A program made the position numbers and the translations under genes. The notes beneath the pieces are model-generated. The model worked only from the letters and a program-made list of their open reading frames with translations. It ran no database searches and was not told the DNA's origin. This document shows, piece after piece, positions 35,941-43,973 of a DNA stretch of 64,000 bases; the first letter of the stretch is position 1; each line of letters begins with the position of its first letter. Origin of the DNA: Desulfonatronum lacustre DSM 10312 (GTDB lineage Bacteria > Desulfobacterota > Desulfovibrionia > Desulfovibrionales > Desulfonatronaceae); NCBI RefSeq assembly GCF_000519265.1, contig NZ_KI912608.1, forward strand, positions 2,513,313-2,577,312, given 5' to 3'.

Positions 35941-36669
35941 TTACTCCCGCAAACGCCGCGCGTTGACTTCCGGAAACTCCAGGGCCTCGATCTTGGCAAT
36001 GGTCAACGCGGCGTCATACGGCACGGCGCGCACGTCCAGCAACGCCCGGTCGGAGTCCCAGAGCACGTACTTGGCCGCGAGGGTTCCGTCCCGGGGCTGC
36101 CCCACGCTGCCCACGTTGATGATGAAGCGTCGTCCCTCGTCCAGGCGGAATGTCCCGGGTTCGATTTCGTCCAGCGTGGCTTCATGGCCGTCCCAAGATG
36201 CCAGATGGAGCATGTGGGTGTGGCCCACGAAGCAGACCTTCTGAGAAAAGGCGGCAAACAGCTCGGGCAGGGTCTCTGGTTCGTATTCGAAAAAATAGTC
36301 GAAAGGATCGTCCGGAGGGCAACCGTGCACAGCGAGAAACGTTTCCCGCTGGATGGCCATGGGCCATGTGCCCAGCACCGCGATGGTTTTCGGACTGAGC
36401 AGTCCCAGGGTGATCTCCAGGGATTTTCGGGTCGTGGGATTGAACCAGTCGCGTTTTTCCGGGAACAGCACTCCTTGTTCGTGGTTGCCCTGAATGCAGG
36501 AAATGCCTTCCCGGCGCAGCAGATGGACCACGGCATTGGGGTCCGGTCCATAGCCCACGGCGTCGCCGAGATTGATCACGGCGTCCGGGCATTGGGTTCG
36601 CAGATCTGCCAGGACCGCCAGCAAGGCCTCCTGGTTGGCATGGATGTCCGAGAGCACCGCCAAACGCAT
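35941..36669 (-). CDS. Metallophosphoesterase (YfcE/PrpE-like)
   Basis: A 242-residue calcineurin-like phosphoesterase: LAVLSDIHANQEALLAVL, INLGDAVGYGPDP, IQGNHE, VHGCP, FVGHTHMLHL and INVGSVGQPRDG supply all metal-binding motifs. The ATG at 36669 follows GAAAGGCGG; the longer frame to 37317 is an SDR shadow. Stop lies two bases before the kinase start. Confidence 0.9.
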   Translation of the reverse strand: MRLAVLSDIHANQEALLAVLADLRTQCPDAVINLGDAVGYGPDPNAVVHLLRREGISCIQGNHEQGVLFPEKRDWFNPTTRKSLEITLGLLSPKTIAVLGTWPMAIQRETFLAVHGCPPDDPFDYFFEYEPETLPELFAAFSQKVCFVGHTHMLHLASWDGHEATLDEIEPGTFRLDEGRRFIINVGSVGQPRDGTLAAKYVLWDSDRALLDVRAVPYDAALTIAKIEALEFPEVNARRLRE

Positions 36670-36701
36670 AACCGCCGCCTTTCGTTCCCGCGTCTGCGGA
36701 C

Positions 36702-37463
36702 TTACAGGTCCCGCACGTCCCAGGTCCTGCCGTGCAGGCGGCGCGGGTTCCCGGCAAGCAATCGGACCAACCCGGCGGCGGACTGTTCCGGGGTCATCAA
36801 TCGCCCCTCCTCCTTCCAGGGTCGGAACACGGACTGGAGCTGGCTCGCCGCGCCGCCCTCGGATTCCCGGGCCTGAGCCTGCATCCGGGTTTCCACGATC
36901 CCCGGCCGGTAGACAAAAGTGGTGATTGTCGGGGCCTCGGCGGCCAGCTGGCGGGCCAGATGCTCTTCCGCGGCCTTGGCCGCGCAATAGGCCGCGATGC
37001 CCGGCTGGGTCTTTTCCGCGGCGCCGGAGCCGAAGAAAACCGCCAGCCCCTCGCCTTGTTCCAGAAGAAGCGGCAGGCAGCCGCGAATCAGTTGATGGGC
37101 GGCCATGACGTTGGCCTGGAACACGGTCAGAAAGTCCGTGTCCGACAACTCCCAGACGTACGGTCCCGGATGCAGGATTCCGGCGGCGTGGACGAATCCC
37201 CAAAAATTCCCAATTGTTCGAGCCCCTTCTACCATGGCGACAACGGTCTCGGCCTTGGAGGCGTCGCCGGCCACGACCTCCACCACGGCCTTGGACTCCC
37301 CGCCCCGTCCGGCGCACAACTCCCGCGTCTCCCGCAGCGGGTCCGTGCTCCGGGCGTTGATCACCAGATTCACCCCTTCCTTGGCCAGGGCCACGGCCAA
37401 GGCCCGCCCGATGCCCATGGACGCGCCGGTGAGCAGCAAGGTTTTTCCGTGCAGTTCGTGCAT
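36702..37463 (-). CDS. Short-chain dehydrogenase/reductase
   Basis: A 253-residue NAD(P)-binding oxidoreductase: TGASMGIGRA cofactor motif, FVHAAGIL, FFGSGAAEKTQPGIAAYCAAKAA with the Y-x3-K active pair, then VYRPGIVETRM. Substrate unknown. ATG at 37463 has AAGGAAGG about 8 bases upstream. It appears to be the first gene of the SDR-phosphoesterase-kinase operon, with a 32-base gap. Confidence 0.9.
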   Translation of the reverse strand: MHELHGKTLLLTGASMGIGRALAVALAKEGVNLVINARSTDPLRETRELCAGRGGESKAVVEVVAGDASKAETVVAMVEGARTIGNFWGFVHAAGILHPGPYVWELSDTDFLTVFQANVMAAHQLIRGCLPLLLEQGEGLAVFFGSGAAEKTQPGIAAYCAAKAAEEHLARQLAAEAPTITTFVYRPGIVETRMQAQARESEGGAASQLQSVFRPWKEEGRLMTPEQSAAGLVRLLAGNPRRLHGRTWDVRDL

Positions 37464-37567
37464 GATGTTCACCCTTCCTTGGCTTGTCGCTGATACTCTT
37501 TCACTGGTTCCCAAGCTGAAGCGTGGGAATGAGCGGAAAGGCTCGTCTCCAGAGGGAGTACCCGCAT

Positions 37568-37660
37568 CAATCGAAATCGAAATCGAAATCGAAATCGTGA
37601 TCGAAATCGGAAATTCATCAGAAATCGATTTCGATAGCGATTTCGATAGCGATACCGATT
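37568..37660. repeat. Hexamer inverted-array element A3
   Basis: Left arm of repeated ATCGAA units, core GAAATCGGAA then CAGAAATCGATTTCGAT as in A1, right arm of TTCGAT/AGCGAT units. It lies between the divergent SDR and CDF genes. Confidence 0.85.
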
Positions 37661-37751
37661 GGGGCAGCCCCGAGGCCCGAGAACAACTCCGTCCTGCCCT
37701 CTGAACGGTGTCCATTAGACAGCACCCGCGCTCGTCCTGTAAAGACCTCGC

Positions 37752-38714
37752 ATGTCCCTGCTGCAAACCCCCGCCCGCTACGCCCTGGTGTCCGTGGCCG
37801 CCTCCCTGGTGACCATGGCCCTCAAGTTCGGCGCGTTTTGGATGACCGGCTCGGTGAGCATCTTTTCCGATGCCGCGGAGTCCGTGATCAACCTCGTGGC
37901 CGGGTTGATCGCCTTCATCGCGCTGCTCATCGCGGCCCGTCCGGCGGACAAGCAGCACACCTACGGCCACGACAAGGTGGAGTACTTTGCCAGCGGTGTC
38001 GAGGGGACCCTGATCCTCGTGGCCGCGGCGACCATCTTCATCACCTCGGTCCAGCGCCTGTTCGCCCCGGTCCCCCTGGACAGCCTGGGCTGGGGCATTG
38101 CGGTTCTGGTCCTGGCCGCGGCCATCAACCTGGGCGCGGCCAGGGTTCTGATGCACGGCGCGCGCAAGCACGACAGCATCACCCTGGAGGCCGACGCCAA
38201 GCATCTGATGACCGACGTCTGGACCTCGCTGGCCGTGGTCGTGGGTATCGGAGTGATCATCCTCGCCCCGGAGGAATGGCTCTTTCTCGATCCCCTGATC
38301 GCCATGGCCGTGGCCGTGAACATTTTGCGCGCCGGCGTGGACCTGCTGCGCCGCTCCTGGAACGGGTTGATGGATCAAACCTTGCCGGCCGAGGAAATCC
38401 AAATCATCACCGAGGCCCTGCAAGCCCAGGCCCCGGACGCTCCGTTCCACGGTCTGCGCTCCCGCAAGTCCGGCTCCCGGCGGTTCATCGACGTGCACCT
38501 GCTGCTGCCCGGAGAGTGCAGCGTTCAGGAAGCCCACGAACTCTGCGACAGGATCGAACACCTGGTCGAGTCGCGGCTGAACAACACCAGTCTGACCATT
38601 CACGTGGAGCCCGTGGAGGACGACGCCTCCTGGGACGGACACTGCATCGGCGGTGTGGCCAACGACGGCTCGGACCAGCAGGCGCGACTTCCCAACAATC
38701 TACAGCCGTCGTAA
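37752..38714 (+). CDS. Cation diffusion facilitator family transporter
   Basis: A 320-residue inner-membrane metal exporter with six helices. Metal-site signature SIFSDAAESVINLVAG on helix 2 (D-A-A-E rather than H-D) and HLMTDVWTSLAV on helix 5 (H-x3-D) resemble FieF/MMT1-type carriers of iron, zinc or manganese. YGHDKVEYFASGVEG is the cytoplasmic loop; the C-terminal domain ends with a non-conserved acidic tail. Its stop codon lies within the left terminal repeat of element B1, suggesting that the element inserted immediately at the gene end. Confidence 0.9.
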   Translation: MSLLQTPARYALVSVAASLVTMALKFGAFWMTGSVSIFSDAAESVINLVAGLIAFIALLIAARPADKQHTYGHDKVEYFASGVEGTLILVAAATIFITSVQRLFAPVPLDSLGWGIAVLVLAAAINLGAARVLMHGARKHDSITLEADAKHLMTDVWTSLAVVVGIGVIILAPEEWLFLDPLIAMAVAVNILRAGVDLLRRSWNGLMDQTLPAEEIQIITEALQAQAPDAPFHGLRSRKSGSRRFIDVHLLLPGECSVQEAHELCDRIEHLVESRLNNTSLTIHVEPVEDDASWDGHCIGGVANDGSDQQARLPNNLQPS

Positions 38715-38889
38715 CTGCTCAGTACGGAGTAGTGCCGTTGCCGGGATCAGAATCGGAGTCGGAGTCGGGATCGAAAAGGATGGGGTGCGTTCTATTTTTT
38801 TCCGTTCCGATACCGATACCGATAGCGACCCCGACCCCGACCCCGATTTGCCGGAGCAAGAAGGGACACAAGATGTGCTGAGGAGATAC
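38711..38889. mobile_element. Terminal-repeat hairpin element B1
   Basis: Begins GTAACTGCTCAG and ends CTGAGGAGATAC; these are complementary. Inside are two head-to-head hexamer arrays, GGATCAGAATCGGAGTCGG on the left and CCGATACCGATAGCGACC on the right, around TGGGGTGCGTT. Base by base it matches the reverse complement of 54297-54481. Confidence 0.85.
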
Positions 38890-38919
38890 CAGCTTTCAGA
38901 CGAAAACAAGGAGGATGAC

Positions 38920-39111
38920 ATGGAACTCAACAGGATGATTCATCTTTCAGGCGTCCTCGGCGTGCTCGGACTGCTTGGCTTCTTCAAGCCCATGTTCAGC
39001 GCCTTTGCCGCCTTCGCCGCGTTTGGGGCCTGGGGAGCGCCAGGTCCGCTACGCTATATGGGCTACCTGGGATTTTTGGGCTTCATCGGCCTGCTCGGCT
39101 TTTTCCGTTGA
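38920..39111 (+). CDS. Small hydrophobic protein
   Basis: 63 residues with an excellent ribosome-binding site (AAGGAGGATGAC before ATG). The sequence is made of short repeats: GVLGVLGLLGFFKP, AAFAAFGAWG, and YLGFLGFIGLLGFF. Two hydrophobic stretches suggest a small membrane protein. No family recognised. It sits directly upstream of the EamA transporter (12-base gap) and may be co-expressed. Confidence 0.72.
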   Translation: MELNRMIHLSGVLGVLGLLGFFKPMFSAFAAFAAFGAWGAPGPLRYMGYLGFLGFIGLLGFFR

Positions 39112-39123
39112 CCCGCGATTGCG

Positions 39124-40011
39124 ATGCTCTGGGCCGTACTGGCATTGGGCACGGCCTTTTTCGAGGCGATCAAGGACGCGCTGAGCAAGGGGCAGCTGAT
39201 CCTGGGAGACGAATATCTTCTGGCGTGGTCCTACTGCGTTTTCGCCCTGCCCCTAACCGGGGCGTACCTCTGGTGGGAGGGTATTCCGGCCATCGGAAGC
39301 GACTTCGGCTGGGCCCTTGCGGCCGGGGTTGCCCTGAACCTGGTCGCCGTGACCCTCTACATGCGGGCGATCAAGGCTTCGGAGTTGTCCCTGACCCTGC
39401 CCATGCTCACCTTCACCCCGCTGTTCATGCTGATCACCTCGCCGCTGATCCTGGGCGAATTTCCTGATCGCTGGGGCGGACTGGGCATGCTCCTGATCAT
39501 TTCCGGGGCCTACCTGTTGAACCTCAGACCAACCTCTGCAAGCCTCGGAGCCAACAGCGGGATAAGTTTGCTGGCCCCTTTTCGGGCTCTGTGGAACGAT
39601 CCCGGCCCCCGTGTCATGCTCCTGGTGGCCTTCATCTGGAGCTTCACCGCCAACATCGACAAGGTCGGCGTGATCAACTCCTCGCCGGCGTTCTGGCTGT
39701 TCTGCTTTTTCATGGCCATGAGTCTGGGCCTTTCGCCGGTGGTCCTGATCAAGTCCCGCCGTCCATTTCTCCGGCTGCGGCAAAATTTCCGGGCGCTTTT
39801 CCTGGTCGGGCTGTTCGGCTCCCTGGCCCTGGTGCTCCAGATGTGGGCCTTGACCCTGACCCTGGCGGCCTACGTGGTTTCCATCAAACGGATGAGCGTG
39901 GTCTTCGGGGTTCTTTTCGGTCACGTCATGTTCGGCGAAAAAGACCTCACCCGCAAACTTCTCTGCGCGGCCCTGATGGTCGCCGGAGTGGGGTTGATAG
40001 CCTTGAACTGA
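39124..40011 (+). CDS. EamA/DMT-family transporter
   Basis: A 295-residue membrane protein with ten predicted helices arranged as two EamA repeats. Motifs: YMRAIKASELSLTLPMLTFTPLF in the first half and VVSIKRMSVVFGVLFGHVMFGEK in the second. Such drug/metabolite transporters export small metabolites; the substrate is unknown. Confidence 0.85.
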   Translation: MLWAVLALGTAFFEAIKDALSKGQLILGDEYLLAWSYCVFALPLTGAYLWWEGIPAIGSDFGWALAAGVALNLVAVTLYMRAIKASELSLTLPMLTFTPLFMLITSPLILGEFPDRWGGLGMLLIISGAYLLNLRPTSASLGANSGISLLAPFRALWNDPGPRVMLLVAFIWSFTANIDKVGVINSSPAFWLFCFFMAMSLGLSPVVLIKSRRPFLRLRQNFRALFLVGLFGSLALVLQMWALTLTLAAYVVSIKRMSVVFGVLFGHVMFGEKDLTRKLLCAALMVAGVGLIALN

Positions 40012-40118
40012 CGGGAACCTGATTCAAGACTTGCCACCCAGGGTGAGAGTGCCCATTTTATATTCTTGGGGGTAAGGACTTGAAAGGCCATCCCACCGTC
40101 ATTCCAGGAGGTTCAAAA

Positions 40119-40997
40119 ATGCGCAGATCCATCGAGCAGGTATTTTTCGGAGAGCCGATCACCGAAGGGGCGGGCGTGAAGCTGCACCGCACTTTTGGGT
40201 ATTATGAGGCGGAGTTGTTCGACCCGTTTCTGATGCTGGACGATTTCCGTTCAGACCGGCCCGAGGACTACCTGAAAGGCTTTCCCTGGCATCCGCACCG
40301 GGGAATCGAAACCATCACCTACGTGCTCAAGGGCGATGTGGAACATGGCGACAGCCTGGGCAACACCGGAATCACCTCTTCGGGAGACGTCCAGTGGATG
40401 ACCGCCGGAAGCGGGATCATTCACCAGGAAATGCCCAAGGGCGACGCCCACGGTTCCATGCACGGATTCCAGCTCTGGGCCAACCTTCCGGCGGATCAAA
40501 AGATGATCGAGCCGCAATACAGGGATATCACGGCCGCGGACATCCCGGAGGTTGAAACCGAAAACGGCGTGCGGATCAAGATCATCGCCGGAACCGTGGG
40601 CGCTGTTTCCGGCCCGGTGGACGACGTGGTGGTGGCCCCGGAATACCTGGACTGCACCATCCCGCCGAACACGGAATTCGTCCATCCCACCCGGCGCGGC
40701 TTCACGGCCTTCATCTACGTGATCGGCGGAGCGGGCACCGTGAACGGAACGGCCGTGGCCAACCGGCAGGTGGTGTTGTTCGGCGACGGGGACGAACTGG
40801 CGGTGGTCGCCGGGGAAGAGCCCCTGCGGATGCTCCTTCTGACCGGCAGGCCCCTGGACGAACCCATTGCCTGGCGCGGCCCCATCGTCATGAAGACCAG
40901 GCAGGAACTGGAACAGGCGTTCCAGGATCTGCGCGACGAAACCTTCATCAAGCATCCCCCGCTCCACGTGGCGCACCATCTGGCAGACGGTCGCTGA
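40119..40997 (+). CDS. Pirin family protein
   Basis: A 292-residue bicupin protein. Iron-site motifs are in the first cupin: FPWHPHRGIETITYVLKGDVEH, WMTAGSGIIHQEMP, and MHGFQLWANLPA. Pirins act as quercetinase-like dioxygenases or redox-linked regulators. The ATG at 40119 follows AGGAGG. It stands alone. Confidence 0.9.
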   Translation: MRRSIEQVFFGEPITEGAGVKLHRTFGYYEAELFDPFLMLDDFRSDRPEDYLKGFPWHPHRGIETITYVLKGDVEHGDSLGNTGITSSGDVQWMTAGSGIIHQEMPKGDAHGSMHGFQLWANLPADQKMIEPQYRDITAADIPEVETENGVRIKIIAGTVGAVSGPVDDVVVAPEYLDCTIPPNTEFVHPTRRGFTAFIYVIGGAGTVNGTAVANRQVVLFGDGDELAVVAGEEPLRMLLLTGRPLDEPIAWRGPIVMKTRQELEQAFQDLRDETFIKHPPLHVAHHLADGR

Positions 40998-41107
40998 CGG
41001 CATTCGGAACGGTACGGTTTACGGTTCCAGTGCGAGCCCTCGCCAAAGGCAAACCACGCATCACCCCGCGGATTGCGCGGACGGGTAAAAGCTAAGAGGG
41101 CCCCTAG

Positions 41108-41220
41108 TGGATTCGCCAAGTCGGGCTTGCCTTGCTGGTGGCCAGGGATACCGGGCTGCCGTTTTTCTATCGCGAATACGAGGGCAACTGCCATGATTCC
41201 AAGGTGTTTCAGTGCGTTGC
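41108..41220 (+). pseudogene. Internal fragment of an IS4/IS1634-type transposase
   Basis: The open frame QVGLALLVARDTGLPFFYRE, then YEGNCHDSKVF, corresponds to the conserved DDE-region segment of IS1634-like transposases (LALLVSRD-GIPLFYREYEGN-HDS). It starts after TAG and runs into unrelated sequence; no ends of an insertion sequence are recognisable. Confidence 0.6.
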
Positions 41221-41284
41221 AGCCTACTCCCGTGCCCCCGCCGGCGCTTCGCGCGCCGGGGAGAGCACGGGGGGGGCCGGTCGA

Positions 41285-41893
41285 TCATTTCAGGAGCAGC
41301 AACAGCAGCATGCCCACGGGCACGATCCAGGCTACCGCGAGGGCGGGGATGAGGATTTTTTGGAAGCGGATCAGTTGGCGGGTTTGTTTGATCATTTCGG
41401 GGTCGGCCAGGTCCGCGAGCAGACCGACGATCTCCGGGGCGGATTTTTCCAGGCGATCCAGGGTATCCTTGGGCATGGTCTCGTACATCTTGGCCATAAT
41501 GTCCGCGGACTGCTGGGCGGATCGGAAATAGCCCTTTTGTTCCCATTCCGTGGCTTTTTCAATGTAGTCCATCATCAAGCCGCGCAGGGTGTCGTAGGAT
41601 TCCTTGCCCAACTCGGCCACTGCCTCCAGCTGACGCATGGCGTAGTTGATGTTGTGGATGTTCTTCAGAAACAGGATCAGCATCTGGCGCAGTTCTCGGC
41701 CGTCCACCTTCACGTTTTCCAATTCCAGCTCTTCCTGCAGGGAGAACATCGCGGCATTGCCCACGATGTTCAGATCCCGGGCCAGATCCTGGGTCATCTC
41801 GTTGCGCAGCATCATCTCCCTGGCCATCCTGGAGACATCGTCCAGCTTCCGCTCTAAAGACGCCAGTGTTTCCACGTGTTGTTCCATGGTCAT
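41285..41893 (-). CDS. DUF1641 domain protein
   Basis: A 202-residue protein with an N-terminal coiled coil, a DUF1641-like centre (LRQMLILFLKNIHNINYAMR, QLEAVAELGKESYDTLRGL) and a single C-terminal membrane helix (ILIPALAVAWIVPVGMLLLLLL). DUF1641 proteins accompany SQR-like flavoproteins and formate dehydrogenases and may anchor them to the membrane. AGGAGGTGGACC lies directly before the ATG. The gap to the SQR-like gene upstream is 12 bases. Confidence 0.82.
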   Translation of the reverse strand: MTMEQHVETLASLERKLDDVSRMAREMMLRNEMTQDLARDLNIVGNAAMFSLQEELELENVKVDGRELRQMLILFLKNIHNINYAMRQLEAVAELGKESYDTLRGLMMDYIEKATEWEQKGYFRSAQQSADIMAKMYETMPKDTLDRLEKSAPEIVGLLADLADPEMIKQTRQLIRFQKILIPALAVAWIVPVGMLLLLLLK

Positions 41894-41905
41894 GGTCCAC
41901 CTCCT

Positions 41906-43165
41906 CTAGGCCGTGATGGAGCCGGGCATTTCCTTGCCGGCCATGGTCATGAACGGGGAAACCGGAAGGTCCTTGCCCTTGAGCAGGAGATGCCAGTAGG
42001 CCCAGCGAAACATCATCTTGCCGTAGTGGTTCATCTTGGTCTCCTTGAGCAGGGTGAAGGGCCCGGCTCCGGGCAGGGGGAATTTTCCGGGCAGCGGCTC
42101 CTGGGTGTAGTTGAAGTCAATGAGCAGGGCCTTGCCGAATCCGGACTCGATGAAGCAGTTGGAATGTCCGTCGAACTTGGGCAGCGGCTCCAGGCCGTCC
42201 AGGTGACGCAGGATGTTCTCGATCAGGATTTCGCTTTCAAAGTGGGCCACGGAACCGGCCTTGGACGTGGGCACGTTGGTGGCGTCGCCGATGACGAAGA
42301 TGTCCTGGAAGTTCTTGCTTTGCAGGGTGTGATTGTCCGTGGGCACCCAGCCCAGGGGATCGCCCATGTCTGAATCGATGATGAACTGGGCGCCCTTCAT
42401 GGTCGGGATGGACACCAGCAGATCGAAGTCGATTTCCCGCTTGTCGTGGGAGACGATGCGCTTGTTCTCGTTGTCCACGTGGCTCAGGGCGAAATCCGGC
42501 ATGATCTTGATGTTTTTCTCCTCACAGACGTACTTCAAGGTCTGGGAAGCCAGGGGCTTGGTGAACGGACCGCTGAGCGGGGTGGCGAAGACGATTTCCA
42601 CCTTGTCCCGGATGCCTCGCTCATGGAAGTACCAGTCTGAAAGCATCACGAATTCCGGCGGAGCCACCGGACATTTCACCGGCATTTCTGCCACGTTGAG
42701 CACGAGTCTGCCGCCCTTGAAGGAGCGCATGGCCTGTTGCAGCTTCAGGGCTCCGTCCAGGGTGTAAAAGTCGAAGATGGACTTTTGCCAGTTCGGCCCC
42801 AGCAGACCCTCGTTTTCCGTGGGATCGCAGCGCGAACCGCTGGCGATGATCAGCAGGTCGTAGTCAATGGTTCCCTTCTTCATCACCACCTTCCTGGCAT
42901 CAGGATCGACCTTCTCGATCTTGGAGACGATGAATTTGACCTCAGAGGGCAGGAACACGTCCCGGGGCTTGAGCACGTCCTCCTTGGACCGGTACATGCT
43001 GAAGGGGAGGAACAGCAGACCGGGCTGATAGAGGTGGACGCGGTCCTCATCCACGATGGTTACGCTGATCTTGTTCTGATCGATTTCCGTACGCAGGTTT
43101 TCGCACAACCGATTGGCCATCATTGTGCCGGCGGTCCCGGCTCCGAGAATGACGATTTTCCGCAT
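41906..43165 (-). CDS. Sulfide:quinone oxidoreductase-like flavoprotein
   Basis: A 419-residue FAD protein. Dinucleotide motif ILGAGTAGTMMANRL, second motif LLIIASGSRCDPT, FIVIGDATNVPTSKAGS at the FAD C-terminal site. The catalytic-type Cys165 lies in VKCPVAPPEF, the place of the first active Cys of SQR; a second redox Cys at the usual C-terminal site is not evident, so the reaction (sulfide oxidation, polysulfide handling or another quinone reaction) is uncertain. ATG at 43165 has AAGGAGAGG upstream. Divergent from the molybdoenzyme operon. Confidence 0.85.
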   Translation of the reverse strand: MRKIVILGAGTAGTMMANRLCENLRTEIDQNKISVTIVDEDRVHLYQPGLLFLPFSMYRSKEDVLKPRDVFLPSEVKFIVSKIEKVDPDARKVVMKKGTIDYDLLIIASGSRCDPTENEGLLGPNWQKSIFDFYTLDGALKLQQAMRSFKGGRLVLNVAEMPVKCPVAPPEFVMLSDWYFHERGIRDKVEIVFATPLSGPFTKPLASQTLKYVCEEKNIKIMPDFALSHVDNENKRIVSHDKREIDFDLLVSIPTMKGAQFIIDSDMGDPLGWVPTDNHTLQSKNFQDIFVIGDATNVPTSKAGSVAHFESEILIENILRHLDGLEPLPKFDGHSNCFIESGFGKALLIDFNYTQEPLPGKFPLPGAGPFTLLKETKMNHYGKMMFRWAYWHLLLKGKDLPVSPFMTMAGKEMPGSITA

Positions 43166-43411
43166 GAGCGCACCTCTCCTTGGTGGTTGAGGGTGATAGG
43201 GAAAAGCTGGCCGCGGCGGCGACAAGGCCGGACGCGGGCAGTGGATCGCTTCTTCGCGGAATGGAGGGGCTTCCGGCGGGACTGGATACGTGAATGAGTG
43301 AGGACACCGTATAGTAGCCAGCACTTCATTAATCAGATGAATTCCAGGAATGTCGGAACCATAATAGTACTAGCAAACTTCATACCCGTATTCATCACGG
43401 CGGCAAGCCTT

Positions 43412-43439
43412 GGCCGCCCATGGTCGATGAAGGGCGGCC
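43412..43439. repeat. Hairpin GGCCGCCC / GGGCGGCC
   Basis: A perfect 8-bp GC stem with a 12-base loop, in the middle of the divergent region. No T-run; function unknown. Confidence 0.5.
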
Positions 43440-43807
43440 TGTGAGTGGCTTGGGGCTCAAAAACGAGCATTCGCTCCAAGGATGACGTTTTGGTTTTGCC
43501 GGAAAGCATTCCTCTGGAAATTTCGAGGGTATCTCCACACCGAGCGCCAAGTTGCGACCCGTGCGGAAGCTGCGAAACTCAGTCAGTCCAGGACTCTTTC
43601 TCGCCATGCAGTCCAGAAACAGATCACGATAGTATTTTGGAATCGTTTAATTTTCTTGGCGCCATCTAGAATGTGTCCAAATACGGGACACAAAATCATA
43701 GTTTTCAAGTCGGAATTTCTAAAAAAACTGGAGCATCCCGATGTACTGATAATATTTAGTTCATATTTTCAGATTCTTGGGTGCAGTCCGGGGCTTTGCT
43801 CATCGCA

Positions 43808-43823
43808 TGGCATGGGAATTGCC
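43808..43823 (+). promoter_or_regulatory. Sigma-54 (RpoN) promoter candidate for the molybdoenzyme operon
   Basis: TGGCATGGGAATTGCC has the GG and GC doublets 12 bases apart, matching the consensus TGGCACG-N4-TTGC at 10 of the 11 most informative positions. The implied start would be near 43833, giving a leader of about 140 bases. An inverted repeat TGCATG-N7-CATGCA follows at 43860. Confidence 0.55.
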
Positions 43824-43973
43824 ATATCTTGCCGGATAATATGGTGTTGCCGTGAAAACTGCATGAACAATACATGCAAAGTGTTCGCCGGACCGTGACC
43901 AGACGCGACTCCAGGAAGCCCACGCTCCGGCAATTTGAGGATGACCCCCATCCGAGAACCTCAAGGAGGAGCC

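Larger units (their letters stand above)
43166..43973. other. Divergent regulatory region, SQR-like / molybdoenzyme
   Basis: About 800 bases between two respiratory operons. It contains a GGCCGCCC-GGGCGGCC hairpin (43412-43439), a sigma-54-type promoter match (43808-43823) and a TGCATG-CATGCA inverted repeat (43860-43878). The small open frames inside are not convincing. Confidence 0.55.

Noticed and set aside
35941-37317. 458-residue minus-strand frame as one gene
   Set aside because: Only the last 242 residues form a phosphoesterase; the N-terminal part is an out-of-frame reading of the SDR gene.
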